From: Xylanimonas allomyrinae
GTDB taxonomy: Bacteria > Actinomycetota > Actinomycetes > Actinomycetales > Cellulomonadaceae
Direction of reading: 5' to 3'
NCBI RefSeq assembly: GCF_004135345.1
Contig: NZ_CP035495.1
Location: 806,001-870,000, forward strand
Length of the DNA stretch: 64,000 nt
Below the pieces are notes generated by a model. That model was not told the origin of the DNA. It did no database searches and worked only from the letters and a program-made list of their open reading frames with translations. This document shows, in pieces, positions 40,733-50,332 of this stretch. Position 1 is the stretch's first letter, and every line of letters starts with the position of its first letter. The translations under genes were made by a program, and so were the position numbers.

Positions 40733-41365
40733 ATGCTTCGCATCGGCCTCACGGGCGGGATCGCCGCCGGCAAGTCCGTCGCGTCACGTCGCCTCGCCCA
40801 GCTCGGCGCCGTCGTCGTCGACTACGACCAGCTCGCTCGTGAGGCGGTCGAGCCCGGCTCGGCAGGCCTGGAGCAGGTTCGCGAGGTCTTCGGACCGGGC
40901 GTCATCGCCGCCGACGGGACCCTCGACCGGGCCGCACTGGGTGCGCGCGTCTTCGGCGACGACGAGGCGCGGCGCGCGCTCGAGCGCATCGTCCACCCCG
41001 CGGTGCGGCGCCTGGCCGCCGAGCGTGAGGCGGCCGCCGCCGCGCGCGACCCGCGCGCCGTCGTCGTCCACGACATCCCCCTGCTGGTCGAGACGGGGCA
41101 GGCCGACCGGTTCGCCGTGGTCGTCGTCGTCGACGCACCCGCCCCGCTGCGCATCGCGCGCCTCGTGAGCCGGCGCGGGCACGACGAGGAGGCCGCTCGC
41201 GCGCGGGTCGCGGCGCAGGCCACGGACGAGGAACGCGTCGCCGCGGCCGACGTGCTGCTCGACGGCACCGGCTCGGAGGAGAACCTGCGTGCTCAGGTCG
41301 ATGCGCTGTGGGACCGCGTCGCCGCAGACGCCGCAGCCGGCGTCGAGGCGAGGCCCTCGAGCTGA
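40733..41365 (+). CDS. coaE: Dephospho-CoA kinase
   Basis: Last step of coenzyme A synthesis: phosphorylates the 3'-OH of dephospho-CoA. 210 aa; the P-loop GLTGGIAAGKS is at residues 5-15. VVDYDQLAREAVEPGS, the HPAVRRLA lid segment, VVHDIPLLVETGQ and VDAPAPLRIARLVSRRGHDEEAARARVAAQ are all typical. The stop at 41363 lies inside the 3' end of the convergent sortase gene, so the two coding regions share 73 bases. Actinobacterial coaE is often fused to a C-terminal UPF0157 domain; here it is the short single-domain form. Confidence 0.93.
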   Translation: MLRIGLTGGIAAGKSVASRRLAQLGAVVVDYDQLAREAVEPGSAGLEQVREVFGPGVIAADGTLDRAALGARVFGDDEARRALERIVHPAVRRLAAEREAAAAARDPRAVVVHDIPLLVETGQADRFAVVVVVDAPAPLRIARLVSRRGHDEEAARARVAAQATDEERVAAADVLLDGTGSEENLRAQVDALWDRVAADAAAGVEARPSS

Positions 41366-42072
41366 GGCGGCAGCCCGGCGTCGTGCTCCAGCCACCCGAC
41401 CGCCTCGGCGTGGACCACGATGCGGTGGTCGTTGCCCCACGCGCCTTCGGTCACCGAGTGGCAGGACACGAGCGTCAGGTAGCGACCGTCGTCGGGCATG
41501 CCCTGCGGGGCTCGCGCCAGGACGGCGGCCCCCTCGTTCGGCGCGACGAGGTAGCCGGGCACGCGGACCTCGTAGACGAACCAGGCGTCGGCGGTCTCCA
41601 CGACCACGCTGTCGCCCTCGACGAGCTTGTCGATGTGGAGGAAGTTGTCGCCGTAGGTGCGGCGGTGACCGGCGAGGGCCATGTTGCCGACCTCGCCTGG
41701 GCCCTGGCTCTGCGGGAACCAGCCGGCCGCGCCCGACGACAGGACGGCCGGCGTCACCCCGGCCTTGATCGGCGTGCGTCCGTCGTTGGTGTCCCGCTGG
41801 ACGCCCTTCTCGCCCGCCCAGGCGGGGATCCACAGCGTGCCGATGACACCGTCGCGCGGCCCGGAGGGCGCGTTCTCGAAGTCGGTGCGCAGCTCGGTCA
41901 CCTGGTGCGGCAACGGGTTCTCCTGGGCGAACGCTCGCAGCTGCGCAGACTCCTCGCGGTTGGCGACCCAGGACGTCCCGAGGTTCTGCCAGACCCACGT
42001 GCCGCCGACCGCGAGACCCGCGAGGAGCGCAAGCGCGGCAGCGATCCGCAACGGGTCACGGCGACGTGACAT
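41293..42072 (-). CDS. Class E-type sortase
   Basis: A 259-aa membrane-bound transpeptidase. An N-terminal transmembrane anchor (IAAALALLAGLAVGGTWVW) precedes the sortase barrel. The active-site His is in NMALAGHRRTYGDNF, the Cys in YLTLVSCHS and the Arg in NDHRIVVHAE. The AGHRTTYG-like block is typical of class E (SrtE), the housekeeping sortase of high-GC Gram-positives. It probably anchors finished pili or other proteins to peptidoglycan. It overlaps the class C sortase gene upstream by 17 bases and the end of coaE (opposite strand) by 73 bases. The last 20 residues are Ala/Thr/Ser-rich. Confidence 0.87.
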   Translation of the reverse strand: MSRRRDPLRIAAALALLAGLAVGGTWVWQNLGTSWVANREESAQLRAFAQENPLPHQVTELRTDFENAPSGPRDGVIGTLWIPAWAGEKGVQRDTNDGRTPIKAGVTPAVLSSGAAGWFPQSQGPGEVGNMALAGHRRTYGDNFLHIDKLVEGDSVVVETADAWFVYEVRVPGYLVAPNEGAAVLARAPQGMPDDGRYLTLVSCHSVTEGAWGNDHRIVVHAEAVGWLEHDAGLPPQLEGLASTPAAASAATRSHSAST

Positions 42073-42931
42073 CGGCGGTCCTCTCGGTCGGTGGTCCGGC
42101 CAGGTGCCGGGCGCGCGCGCGGTCGGCGCGGTCGAGGGCGCAGCCGACAAACGCGGCACCCACGACGCTGACCACGAGGGTAGCGGACCACCAGGCGACG
42201 CCAGGCTCCGCGGAAGCATCGGCAAGGTGGTGGGTTGCGTGCGGGCCGTCGTCGGCGAACGTGCGGTGGCCGCGAACGAGCAGCCGGTGCGTGCTGAGCC
42301 CGGTCGGCGTGCAGGTCACGAGCGTGACGAGGTCCTGATCGGGGACGGGATGCAGCAGAGAGTCGTCGTCCGGCTCGACGACGGCGATCGAGTCGACCTC
42401 GTAGACGAGGCGTCGTCCTGCGACGTCGAGCGTAAAGACCGCGCCGACCTCGACGCGGTCGAGGTGGGTGAACAGCTCGGCGCCGGCGAGTCCCGAGTGC
42501 GCGGAGATGACCGCGTGCGTGCCGCGCCCGCCGACGGGCAGCGACGTCCCGTGCAGGTGCGCCGCCCCACGCGCCGGAACCTCGTCACCCGTGTCGTGCA
42601 GGACGGGCAGCGCCAGCCGCAGAGACGGGATCGTCAGGGCGGCCATGATCGTGCCGCCCGGCGGCGCGAGCTGTGCGCGGTACGAGCCGCCGGTCCCGTC
42701 GCCCCCGTCCCGGTCGCCCCGTGCGAGACGGGCGTTGTACTCGTGCGCGGCGGCCAGCAGGCGCTGCTGCTCCGCGTCCGGGAGCGCGGTGACGGCCTGC
42801 CCGTAGGACGCGAGCGACCGCGACTGGTCCCGCGTGGCGAACCCTCGCGACGCCGTGGGGAACAGGAGCAGCCCGGCCCCGATCGCGACCAGGGTCACGA
42901 GAGCGAAGGTTCGTCGGGACACGGGCTGCAT
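42056..42931 (-). CDS. Class C (pilus-polymerising) sortase
   Basis: A 291-aa transpeptidase that would link pilin subunits through lysines. It has two membrane segments, near the N terminus (FALVTLVAIGAGLLLF) and near the C terminus (WWSATLVVSVVGAAFVGCAL), as class C enzymes do. The catalytic His is in AVISAHSG, the Cys in LVTLVTCTPTG and the Arg in THRLLVRG. A lid segment (about residues 60-85, DRDGGDGTGG) precedes the barrel. It sits directly after the backbone pilin gene (13 bases from its corrected stop), the standard order for a pilus operon. Confidence 0.9.
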   Translation of the reverse strand: MQPVSRRTFALVTLVAIGAGLLLFPTASRGFATRDQSRSLASYGQAVTALPDAEQQRLLAAAHEYNARLARGDRDGGDGTGGSYRAQLAPPGGTIMAALTIPSLRLALPVLHDTGDEVPARGAAHLHGTSLPVGGRGTHAVISAHSGLAGAELFTHLDRVEVGAVFTLDVAGRRLVYEVDSIAVVEPDDDSLLHPVPDQDLVTLVTCTPTGLSTHRLLVRGHRTFADDGPHATHHLADASAEPGVAWWSATLVVSVVGAAFVGCALDRADRARARHLAGPPTERTADVTSP

Positions 42932-42944
42932 CGGCTCGGGAACC

Positions 42945-44356
42945 TCAGCGCCTGGAACGCGGACGGGACCGGACCACGAGGGTCACGGCGCCCGCGAGCA
43001 CGAGAGCGCCCCGAGGGTGAGCGGCCACGTCCCGGCGCCGCCGGTCTGAGGCAGGGTCGGGTCCTGGTCGATCTGCACGTTCGTCACGGTGAGCGTGGTC
43101 GTGGCGCTGTCGACGGTGAAGGGGATCGGCTCGGTCAGGCGTGCGTACCCGGCAGGCGCCTGGACCTCGACGAGCCAGTAGAACCAGGTCGCGTCGTCCC
43201 CCGGAGCGAGCGGGCCGCCGTTGGCGAAGGTGCCGTGCCTCAGCGTTCCCGACGACGTCCGGCCGGTGCCGTCGGTGGGCTCAAGGGGTGCGACGACCTT
43301 GGCCGCGGTGAAGTCCTGGACACGGGCGGCCCAGACCTCGAACACCGCGCCGGCCAGCGGACGGCCGGCGCGGTCGGCCTTCATGACCTCGAGCCGTCCC
43401 CAGTGGGTCTCGACGCTGTCGGTGGTGATGGCGAGCGTGGGGTTGCGGTTGATGTCGGCCGTTGCCGCGTTCGCGATGGCGCCCGTCCCGGTCACGGTCG
43501 TCTCGAACGTGAGGACGACGGTCGCGCCCACCGCGTCGTCGGCCATGAGCCGGGCGATGCCGACGTCCGTGAACTCCAGCTGGACGACGCCGGCCTTGTG
43601 CGTGACGACGTACTCCAGGGGAGTGAAGGCTGTCGGCGGACGCTGGTCGGCCGTGACGAGGCTGACCGCGGGCACCTGGTCTGCGACGTAGGCCAGCCGT
43701 GGGTCGAGCTCGTCCCTGATCGTGAACGACGTCAGCGGGACCGGGGGGACCGTGAACGCGACGGTCCAGGTGACGGGGCCGACCGCGCCGAGGTCGGAGA
43801 CGGTCTTCGTGCCGTCGCTCTCGACGTCGCTCTTGGGATACGCGGCGACGTCGTAGAGCCACGCTCCGGGACGGACCGGGTCGGCGAAGGGGATGCTGAC
43901 CCAGAAGTCCTGTGCGGCGGCCACCCCTGCCGGCGCGTCGGTCTGCGAGACGCGGTAGACGCCCAGCGGCAGGAGCGCGAATGTGGCCTGGCCCGCGCGG
44001 TCGGTCACCCTGGGCGGCTCCGGTGCGTCGAACGTCGCGGCGGCAGTCCGGTCCAGCGACGGCGGCGCGGCGAGGAACGCCTGCGCGGTCTGCCAGCCCG
44101 CGCTCGTCGAGAGGTCGACGGGCTCCGCGCGGTAGGTTGCCAGGCGCTCGACGGTGAACTCGACACCGGCGATCGCCTGCGGCGACGCGCCGTCCTGCGG
44201 GGACCGGTTCTTCGTCACGGTGATCGATCCGGTGCGCTGCTGGTCGATGCCGGCGGCACCGGCGGCACTGGCGGCACTGGTCGTCCAGGCGGCAAGGAGC
44301 GAGGCGGCGAGGAGCGCCAGGCCGACCCTGCGGGCAAGCCGAGTGTGGGTGTGCAT
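42945..44356 (-). pseudogene. Backbone pilin (SpaA-type, LPQTG), last residues frameshifted as read
   Basis: Secreted pilus subunit. Signal peptide MHTHTRLARRVGLALLAASLLAAWTTSAASA, then Ig-like/SpaA pilin repeats with isopeptide-type Lys and Asn/Glu contexts, ending in an LPQTG sorting signal (43040-43054). As read, the frame stops at 42983 with GALSCSRAP. One base added at about 43001-43014 continues it as VLAGAVTLVVRSRPRSRR to a TGA at 42945: exactly the hydrophobic stretch and positive tail a sorting signal needs. So the gene is very probably intact and the sequence has lost a base. It lies between the tip pilin and the class C sortase. Confidence 0.85.
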
Positions 44357-44379
44357 CGCGTGTTCCTGAGTGTGGGTGG

Positions 44380-46822
44380 TCAGCGGGATGGTTCCGCATG
44401 GCGCGGGCGCCGGTCGCGTAGGCGATCGCTCGCAAGGAGGGGGATCGTCGCGAGGCAGGAGAGCAGTCCCGCTGCGAGAATCGCGTGCTCCAGCAGGCGG
44501 TCGCCCCCAGCCTCGGGCAGCCGGAGGCCGGGGAGGTTCATGACCGTCAGGTGTGGTCCTTCTCCGGACGCCACGGTCTGGGGGTCGGCCAGCGAGACCT
44601 GCGGGTGGGGTTCGACGAGCTCGATGCGCCCGCTGTCGTGCACGACCAACGGCACTGCGCCGACGAGCGCCTGGTAGCCGTCCGGTGCGCGCGTCTCGGT
44701 GAGCCAGTACCGCCCGGGCGAGAGCCCTTCCGCATGGAACAGGGAGCCGTCCTCGGTGCGGACCGGGATGCTGTCACGGCCGGGGGCGCCGTCGTCGTCC
44801 GGGTGCAGCGCGAACGACGCACCCGAGAGGGGCTGGGGCCCGCCGTCCGGCGTGGGGCCGACCTTGAGGAGGCGCAGGTCGTGCAGGAGCGAGTTGGTGA
44901 GCGTGACCGTGACCGGGCCGGCCGGCAGGGTGAGCTCCGCGCCGGCGAGCTCGGCGCCGTCCACGGTGAACGACGGCGGCGCCCAGGCGACGGGTTGGCC
45001 CGTGGGCAGGGTCTCGGAGAACGCGACGACGTCGCCGGGGCTGAGCCCGTCGGGACCGGCGACGGGTGTCCCGTCTCGCGGGACGGCGAGGCAGGCTGGC
45101 GTGCCGTGGTTGACCGTGTAGCAGACCTCGAAGGTGGCAGGCTCCAGCAGGTCGGCCGCCGCTCCCTCGAGCCTCTTCTCGATGCTGAAGGAGGCAGTCG
45201 TGGCCGGATCGCCCGAGTCGTTCGGGTCGGCGGAGTCGCTCGGGTCGGCCGTGGCCGTGTTCGTCAGCGTGATGTCGACGACCTCGGTGCCCTCGACGGT
45301 GAGCACGCCCCGGGCAGCGCGGTTCCGGCGACCGAGAACGACGGCTCCTGCCACCGCACACCGTCGACCTGCGGGAGCTCCTCGGCGAAGGCGACCTTGT
45401 CGCCGGGTGCCAGACCCTCGATGCTGAGGGGTTTCGGTTCGCCGTCGGCGGTGACGACGACCTGCTGCGGATCGCCGTCGTTGACCTGGTACGTGACGGT
45501 GAACGACAGGCCGCCGTCGACGAGCCCGGACCCGTCGCCCACGACCACCTTCCGCAGGCGGAGGGACGGTTCGGGATCCTGGGCCGTCCAGTCCTGGGGC
45601 CGCACGACGTCTCGTCGGCCCCGGTCCACGGGTAGTTGTGGTGCTCGTGCCCGACTCCGGGGTTCTGCGTCAGGTCTCCACCGACGTAGAGGCGCCCGTT
45701 GGTCGACACGTCCGAGGTGACGTCTGCGTGTGGGGCGAGGATCGAGCCGACGGTCTGGGAGACGGCCCCGGCGATGGCGAGCGCGCGCGCCTCGGGGAAG
45801 TTCCACATCAGCGCAGAGGCGCCGGCGCCCACGTTGGCGTTGTCCATGACCGCGCCGTTGATCGTGACCGCGGCGACGTGGCGCAGCGTCGCGGACCGCC
45901 CGAGGACGTTGATGACGACGGGCGCGAACCCGTTCGCAAGGTCGCCGGGGATGTTCGTGAAGGCGAACGCCTCCCACCGGTCGAGGTCCGCGGCGGAGAC
46001 GTCGAAGACCTGCGGCACCGATGTGCCGTCGCCGCGAAGCTCGCCCTGCTTCGACCAGTCTCCCTGGCTCACGCTCCCGGTGGGGGCGAGTGCGGCCAAG
46101 TCCTCGGAGAGCGTGGTGATCGCCTCGAGCATGCCGCTCCAGGGCTCGACGGCGGCGGCCCGGAGTCTGGTCTGGACCGTGCCGCCGTAAGGGGTGATGA
46201 GGCGACTGCCGTTGCTGGCGGTCACCTTCGCGATGGTCCCCATGCCCGCGGCGAACGGCGTGGCCTTGGGAAGGACCGTGCCGCCGATGCGGGCGCGGCC
46301 GCCGATCTCGCGGTCGCCGACGGAGATCGTCTGATCGGCCGTCTTCATCACGACGTTGCCTCCGACGGCGAGGATCACGTCGTTCTCGGGCGGGACGATG
46401 CCGGAACCTCCGCCGACGACGCCGATGCCGAAGTGCTTGGTGTTGGCGGCCTCGCGGGCGAACGTGGCGTCGCCGAGCACGACGTGCTGGCCCTCGACCT
46501 CGGCCTTCGCCCCGCCGACCGTCCAGTTGCCGCCGACGAAGACCGCGACGTTGGGGTCGCGGTACCTCGGCTGGGCGGTGCCCAGGCCGGGCATCGAGTC
46601 GATCTCGGGGCATCCGGGAGTCGCCGGGCCGGTGTCCGTGGCGCCGGCCGTGTGAGGTGCCGGCGGGGAGGCGACGGCCGAGGGCGAGCCCGTGGCGACG
46701 AGAGCAACGACGGCGGCTGCCACGATCGCGACGACCGCCGGGGACCCGTTGCCCCGGCGCCCAGAGCCGAGGGAGATCCCAGGCCTCATCGTGCCGTGTC
46801 TGTTGCGCTGGTGTGCCCCCAT
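44380..46822 (-). pseudogene. Large surface/tip pilin with choice-of-anchor A and DUF5979-like domains, two frameshifts as read
   Basis: A secreted surface protein of about 810 residues after repair. A signal peptide (IVAAAVVALVATGSPSAVA) is followed by a choice-of-anchor A domain (VAVFVGGNWTVGGAKAEVEG to DVSTNGRLYVGGDL), two DUF5979-like repeats (LRLRKVVVGDGSG..., SFSIEKRLEGAAAD...), a SpaA/Cna-B-type domain (GRYWLTETRAPDGYQ) and a C-terminal LPEAG signal (44503-44520), hydrophobic stretch and DRLRDRRPRH tail. One base is lost at about 45596-45602 and one at 45306-45313. The start is uncertain: ATG at 46822 or 46789, or TTG at 46852. By size, position and domains it is the likely adhesive tip of the pilus. 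The 177-base gap to uvrB is locally AT-rich and probably holds the pilus promoter. Confidence 0.8.
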
Positions 46823-47029
46823 GCGATCCAGGGTGCATCGTCCTTGAGACAATGGTGCTGAAAGGTGACGCGATCTGGCTGTTGCGTAAAGGTTTAGTAA
46901 TGTCCTGACCTCATATGTTAGGAATCCTGCCTTGGCGTCCGATGATCGTTCCGTCAGGGGCGGCAGGTCACCCGGCGGGCACCCTTGGCCCGCTCCCCGC
47001 AGTGTCGGTGGCTCGGCTTACGGTGGGGC

Positions 47030-49144
47030 ATGCGACCCGTGACCGACCTGCAGCGCACGGTGGCCCCGTTCGAGGTCATCTCGGAGTACACGCCGTCAGG
47101 CGACCAGCCGACGGCGATCGCCGACCTCACCCGGCGCATCCAGGCGGGGGAGAAGGATGTCGTGCTCCTCGGCGCGACCGGCACGGGCAAGAGCGCGACG
47201 ACGGCCTGGCTCATCGAGCAGCTCCAGCGGCCCACGCTCGTGATGGCGCCCAACAAGACGCTCGCGGCCCAGCTCGCCACCGAGTTCCGCGAGCTGCTGC
47301 CGAACAACGCCGTCGAGTACTTCGTCTCCTACTACGACTACTACCAGCCCGAGGCGTACATCGCGCAGACGGACACCTACATCGAGAAGGACAGCTCGAT
47401 CAACGACGAGGTCGAGCGGCTGCGCCACTCCGCGACGTCCTCGCTGCTCACGCGGCGTGACGTCGTCGTCGTCGCCTCCGTGAGCTGCATCTACGGCCTG
47501 GGCACGCCGCAGGAGTACGTCGACCGCATGGTCCGGCTCGACGTCGGCGACGTCGTCGAGCGTGACGACCTGCTGCGGCGGTTCGTGCAGATGCAGTACA
47601 CGCGCAACGACATCGCGTTCACGCGCGGCACCTTCCGGGTGCGCGGCGACACCGTCGAGATCATCCCGGTCTACGAGGAGCTCGCGGTGCGCATCGAGTT
47701 CTTCGGCGACGAGATCGAGGCGATCCAGACGCTGCACCCGCTCACGGGCGACGTGGTGCGCGAGGAGCAGAGCGTCTACCTCTTCCCCGCGACGCACTAC
47801 GTCGCCGGGCCCGAGCGGATGGAACGGGCCATCGGCGGCATCGAGAAGGAGCTCGAGGAGCGGCTTGCCGCGCTGGAGAAGCAGAACAAGCTCCTCGAAG
47901 CGCAGCGGCTGCGCATGCGTACCACCTACGACATCGAGATGATGCGCCAGATCGGGTCGTGCAACGGCATCGAGAACTACTCGATGCACATCGACGGTCG
48001 CGCCTCCGGCACCCCGCCGCACACGCTGCTCGACTACTTCCCCGAGGACTTCCTGCTGGTCATCGACGAATCGCACCAGACGGTGCCGCAGATCGGCGCG
48101 ATGTTCGAGGGCGACATGTCCCGCAAGCGCTCGCTCGTCGAGCACGGGTTCCGCCTGCCGTCCGCGATGGACAACCGCCCGCTGCGCTGGGAGGAGTTCG
48201 TCGAGCGCATCGGGCAGACGGTCTACCTGTCCGCCACGCCCGGGGCGTACGAGCTCTCGCTGTCCGACGGCGTGGTCGAGCAGGTCATCCGGCCGACGGG
48301 CCTGATCGACCCCGAGGTCGTGGTCAAGCCCACGACGGGGCAGATCGACGACCTGCTCGAAGAGATCCGCGTGCGCACCGAACGCGACGAGCGTGTGCTG
48401 GTCACGACACTGACGAAGAAGATGGCCGAGGACCTCACCGACTACTTCCTCGAGAAGGGCGTGCGCGTCCAGTACCTGCACTCCGAGGTCGACACGCTGC
48501 GACGCGTCGAGCTGCTGCGGGAGCTGCGCCTGGGGCAGTTCGACGTGCTCGTGGGCATCAACCTGCTGCGCGAGGGCCTCGACCTGCCCGAGGTGTCCCT
48601 CGTCGCGATCCTCGACGCCGACAAGGAGGGGTTCCTGCGGTCGGCGACGTCGCTGATCCAGACGATCGGCCGAGCCGCCCGCAACGTCACCGGCCAGGTC
48701 CACATGTACGCCGACAAGGTGACCTCGGCCATGGCGCAGGCGATCGAGGAGACCAACCGCCGCCGGGACAAGCAGATCGCGTACAACCGCGACAACGGCA
48801 TCGACCCGCAGCCGCTGCGCAAGAAGATCGCGGACGTCACCGACATGCTCGCGCGCGAGGACATCGACACCCAGCAGCTCCTCGCCGGCGGCTATCGCAA
48901 GGCGGTCGACGGCACCGGACGCAAGGCCAAGGCTCCCGTGCCCGGCACCCCCAAGGAAGGCGCCACGACAGGCAACCGGCTGGCGGGCGTCGCGGCGAGC
49001 GAGCTCGCCGAGCTCATCCAGGAGCTGTCGGACCAGATGCACGCGGCGGCCGCCGAGCTGCAGTTCGAGGTCGCTGCGCGCCTGCGCGACGAGATCTCGG
49101 GGCTCAAGAGAGAGCTGCGGCAGATGCGGGCGGCGACCGCCTGA
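47030..49144 (+). CDS. uvrB: Excinuclease ABC subunit B
   Basis: Damage-verifying helicase of nucleotide excision repair. 704 aa. Walker [12 protein letters not shown] (about residues 47-57); the beta-hairpin [20 protein letters not shown] that clamps the DNA strand; [11 protein letters not shown] as the DEAH-like motif [20 protein letters not shown] near motif VI; and the C-terminal UVR helix pair ([29 protein letters not shown]) that contacts UvrC. ATG at 47030 chosen because TACGGT (47019-47024) ends five bases upstream and homology begins just after. I see no SOS box in front of it. Confidence 0.96.
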   Translation: MRPVTDLQRTVAPFEVISEYTPSGDQPTAIADLTRRIQAGEKDVVLLGATGTGKSATTAWLIEQLQRPTLVMAPNKTLAAQLATEFRELLPNNAVEYFVSYYDYYQPEAYIAQTDTYIEKDSSINDEVERLRHSATSSLLTRRDVVVVASVSCIYGLGTPQEYVDRMVRLDVGDVVERDDLLRRFVQMQYTRNDIAFTRGTFRVRGDTVEIIPVYEELAVRIEFFGDEIEAIQTLHPLTGDVVREEQSVYLFPATHYVAGPERMERAIGGIEKELEERLAALEKQNKLLEAQRLRMRTTYDIEMMRQIGSCNGIENYSMHIDGRASGTPPHTLLDYFPEDFLLVIDESHQTVPQIGAMFEGDMSRKRSLVEHGFRLPSAMDNRPLRWEEFVERIGQTVYLSATPGAYELSLSDGVVEQVIRPTGLIDPEVVVKPTTGQIDDLLEEIRVRTERDERVLVTTLTKKMAEDLTDYFLEKGVRVQYLHSEVDTLRRVELLRELRLGQFDVLVGINLLREGLDLPEVSLVAILDADKEGFLRSATSLIQTIGRAARNVTGQVHMYADKVTSAMAQAIEETNRRRDKQIAYNRDNGIDPQPLRKKIADVTDMLAREDIDTQQLLAGGYRKAVDGTGRKAKAPVPGTPKEGATTGNRLAGVAASELAELIQELSDQMHAAAAELQFEVAARLRDEISGLKRELRQMRAATA

Positions 49145-49171
49145 GCGCCGCGGATCGGCTAGGGTTTCCCG

Positions 49172-49275
49172 CCGGAGGGGAGTACCTCACCTTGGTCGAG
49201 TCGTCAGCACGGCGAGCAGCGTGGCTCTCCCGGCTCGGTTGCTCGCGTCGTCGGCGCGAGGAGGAAGACCTTCGG
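49172..49275 (+). ncRNA. yybP-ykoY (Mn2+) riboswitch
   Basis: The leader of the terC pair carries the hallmark pieces in order: GGGGAGTA at 49177-49184, a CGTCAGCACG block near 49202-49213, and GAAGACCTTC at 49265-49273. CCGGAGG (about 49172-49178) can pair with CCTTCGG (49269-49275) to close the P1 stem. These match the yybP-ykoY class, which binds Mn2+ and often precedes terC-type genes. It ends 34 bases before the terC start, so it could act on translation or termination. Confidence 0.85.
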
Positions 49276-49309
49276 TGATTCGTGCTACCCACCGAGAGGC
49301 GACCAACAC

Positions 49310-50332
49310 GTGACCGTGCCCGTCTGGGCTTGGGCCCTGACCATCCTGGCGATCCTGGCGATGCTCGCCATCGACTACATCGGTCATGTGCGCACACCGC
49401 ACGCCCCGACACTGCGCGAGGCCGCGCGGTGGTCCGCGATCTACATCGCCGTCGCGCTCGTGTTCGGCGTCGTCGTCTGGGCTGCGTGGGGCGGCGAGTA
49501 CGCCGGGGAGTACTTCGCCGGGTACGTCACGGAGAAGTCGCTGAGCGTCGACAACCTCTTCGTGTTCGTCCTCATCATGTCGAGCTTCCGGGTGCCGCGT
49601 GAGTATCAGCAGAAGGTCCTGCTCGTGGGCATCACGGTCGCGCTCGTGCTGCGCACGGCCTTCATCGTGGCCGGCGCCGCGCTCATCGCCAGCTTCTCGT
49701 GGGTGTTCTACCTGTTCGGCGCGTTCCTCGTGTGGACGGCGATCGCCCAGCTCCGGCACGCGGCCGAGCACGAGGAGGAGTTCCACGAGAACGGCGTGCT
49801 GCGCCTCGTGCGCCGGGTGCTGCCGACCACCCCGGCCTACGAGGGCGACCGGCTCACGACCCGGGTCGACGGCAAGCGGCTCATCACGCCGATGCTCGTC
49901 GTCATGGTCGCGATCGGCTCGGCCGACCTGCTGTTCGCCGTCGACTCGATCCCCGCGATCTTCGGGCTGACCGAGCAGACCTACCTCGTGTTCGCCGCTA
50001 ACGCGTTCTCGCTGCTGGGGCTGCGCCAGCTCTTCTTCCTCGTCGACGGGCTCCTCGACCGGCTCGTCTACCTCGGGTACGGGCTCGCGGCGATCCTGGG
50101 CTTCATCGGCATCAAGCTGCTGGTCCACGCCCTGCACACCAACGAGCTGCCGTTCGTCAACCACGGGCACCACGTCACCGTCGTGCCCGAGATCCCCACC
50201 GCGGCGTCGCTCGCGTTCATCGTCGTCGTCCTGGGGATCACCACCGCGGCGTCGCTCTACCGCGACCGGCGAGTGCGCGCACTGCATGCCACACAGAGCC
50301 ATGAACGTGACATCGAGCAGAGGGAGAACTGA
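49310..50332 (+). CDS. TerC-family integral membrane protein, first of a tandem pair
   Basis: A 340-aa membrane protein with eight or nine helices. The family motif EKSLSVDNLFVFVLIMSSF (about residues 76-94) and AIGSADLLFAVDSIPAIFGLT (about 201-221) carry the conserved acidic residues that form the metal site. TerC homologues with a Mn-responsive leader export or handle manganese, or help metallate secreted proteins; tellurite resistance is the historical name. GTG start at 49310 behind GAGAGG. The stop overlaps the ATG of the second copy by one base. Confidence 0.9.
   Translation: MTVPVWAWALTILAILAMLAIDYIGHVRTPHAPTLREAARWSAIYIAVALVFGVVVWAAWGGEYAGEYFAGYVTEKSLSVDNLFVFVLIMSSFRVPREYQQKVLLVGITVALVLRTAFIVAGAALIASFSWVFYLFGAFLVWTAIAQLRHAAEHEEEFHENGVLRLVRRVLPTTPAYEGDRLTTRVDGKRLITPMLVVMVAIGSADLLFAVDSIPAIFGLTEQTYLVFAANAFSLLGLRQLFFLVDGLLDRLVYLGYGLAAILGFIGIKLLVHALHTNELPFVNHGHHVTVVPEIPTAASLAFIVVVLGITTAASLYRDRRVRALHATQSHERDIEQREN

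Noticed and set aside
46853-47029. SOS box upstream of uvrB
   Set aside because: The closest string (GATGATCGTTC near 46941) lacks the TCGAAC left arm, so I do not call a LexA site.
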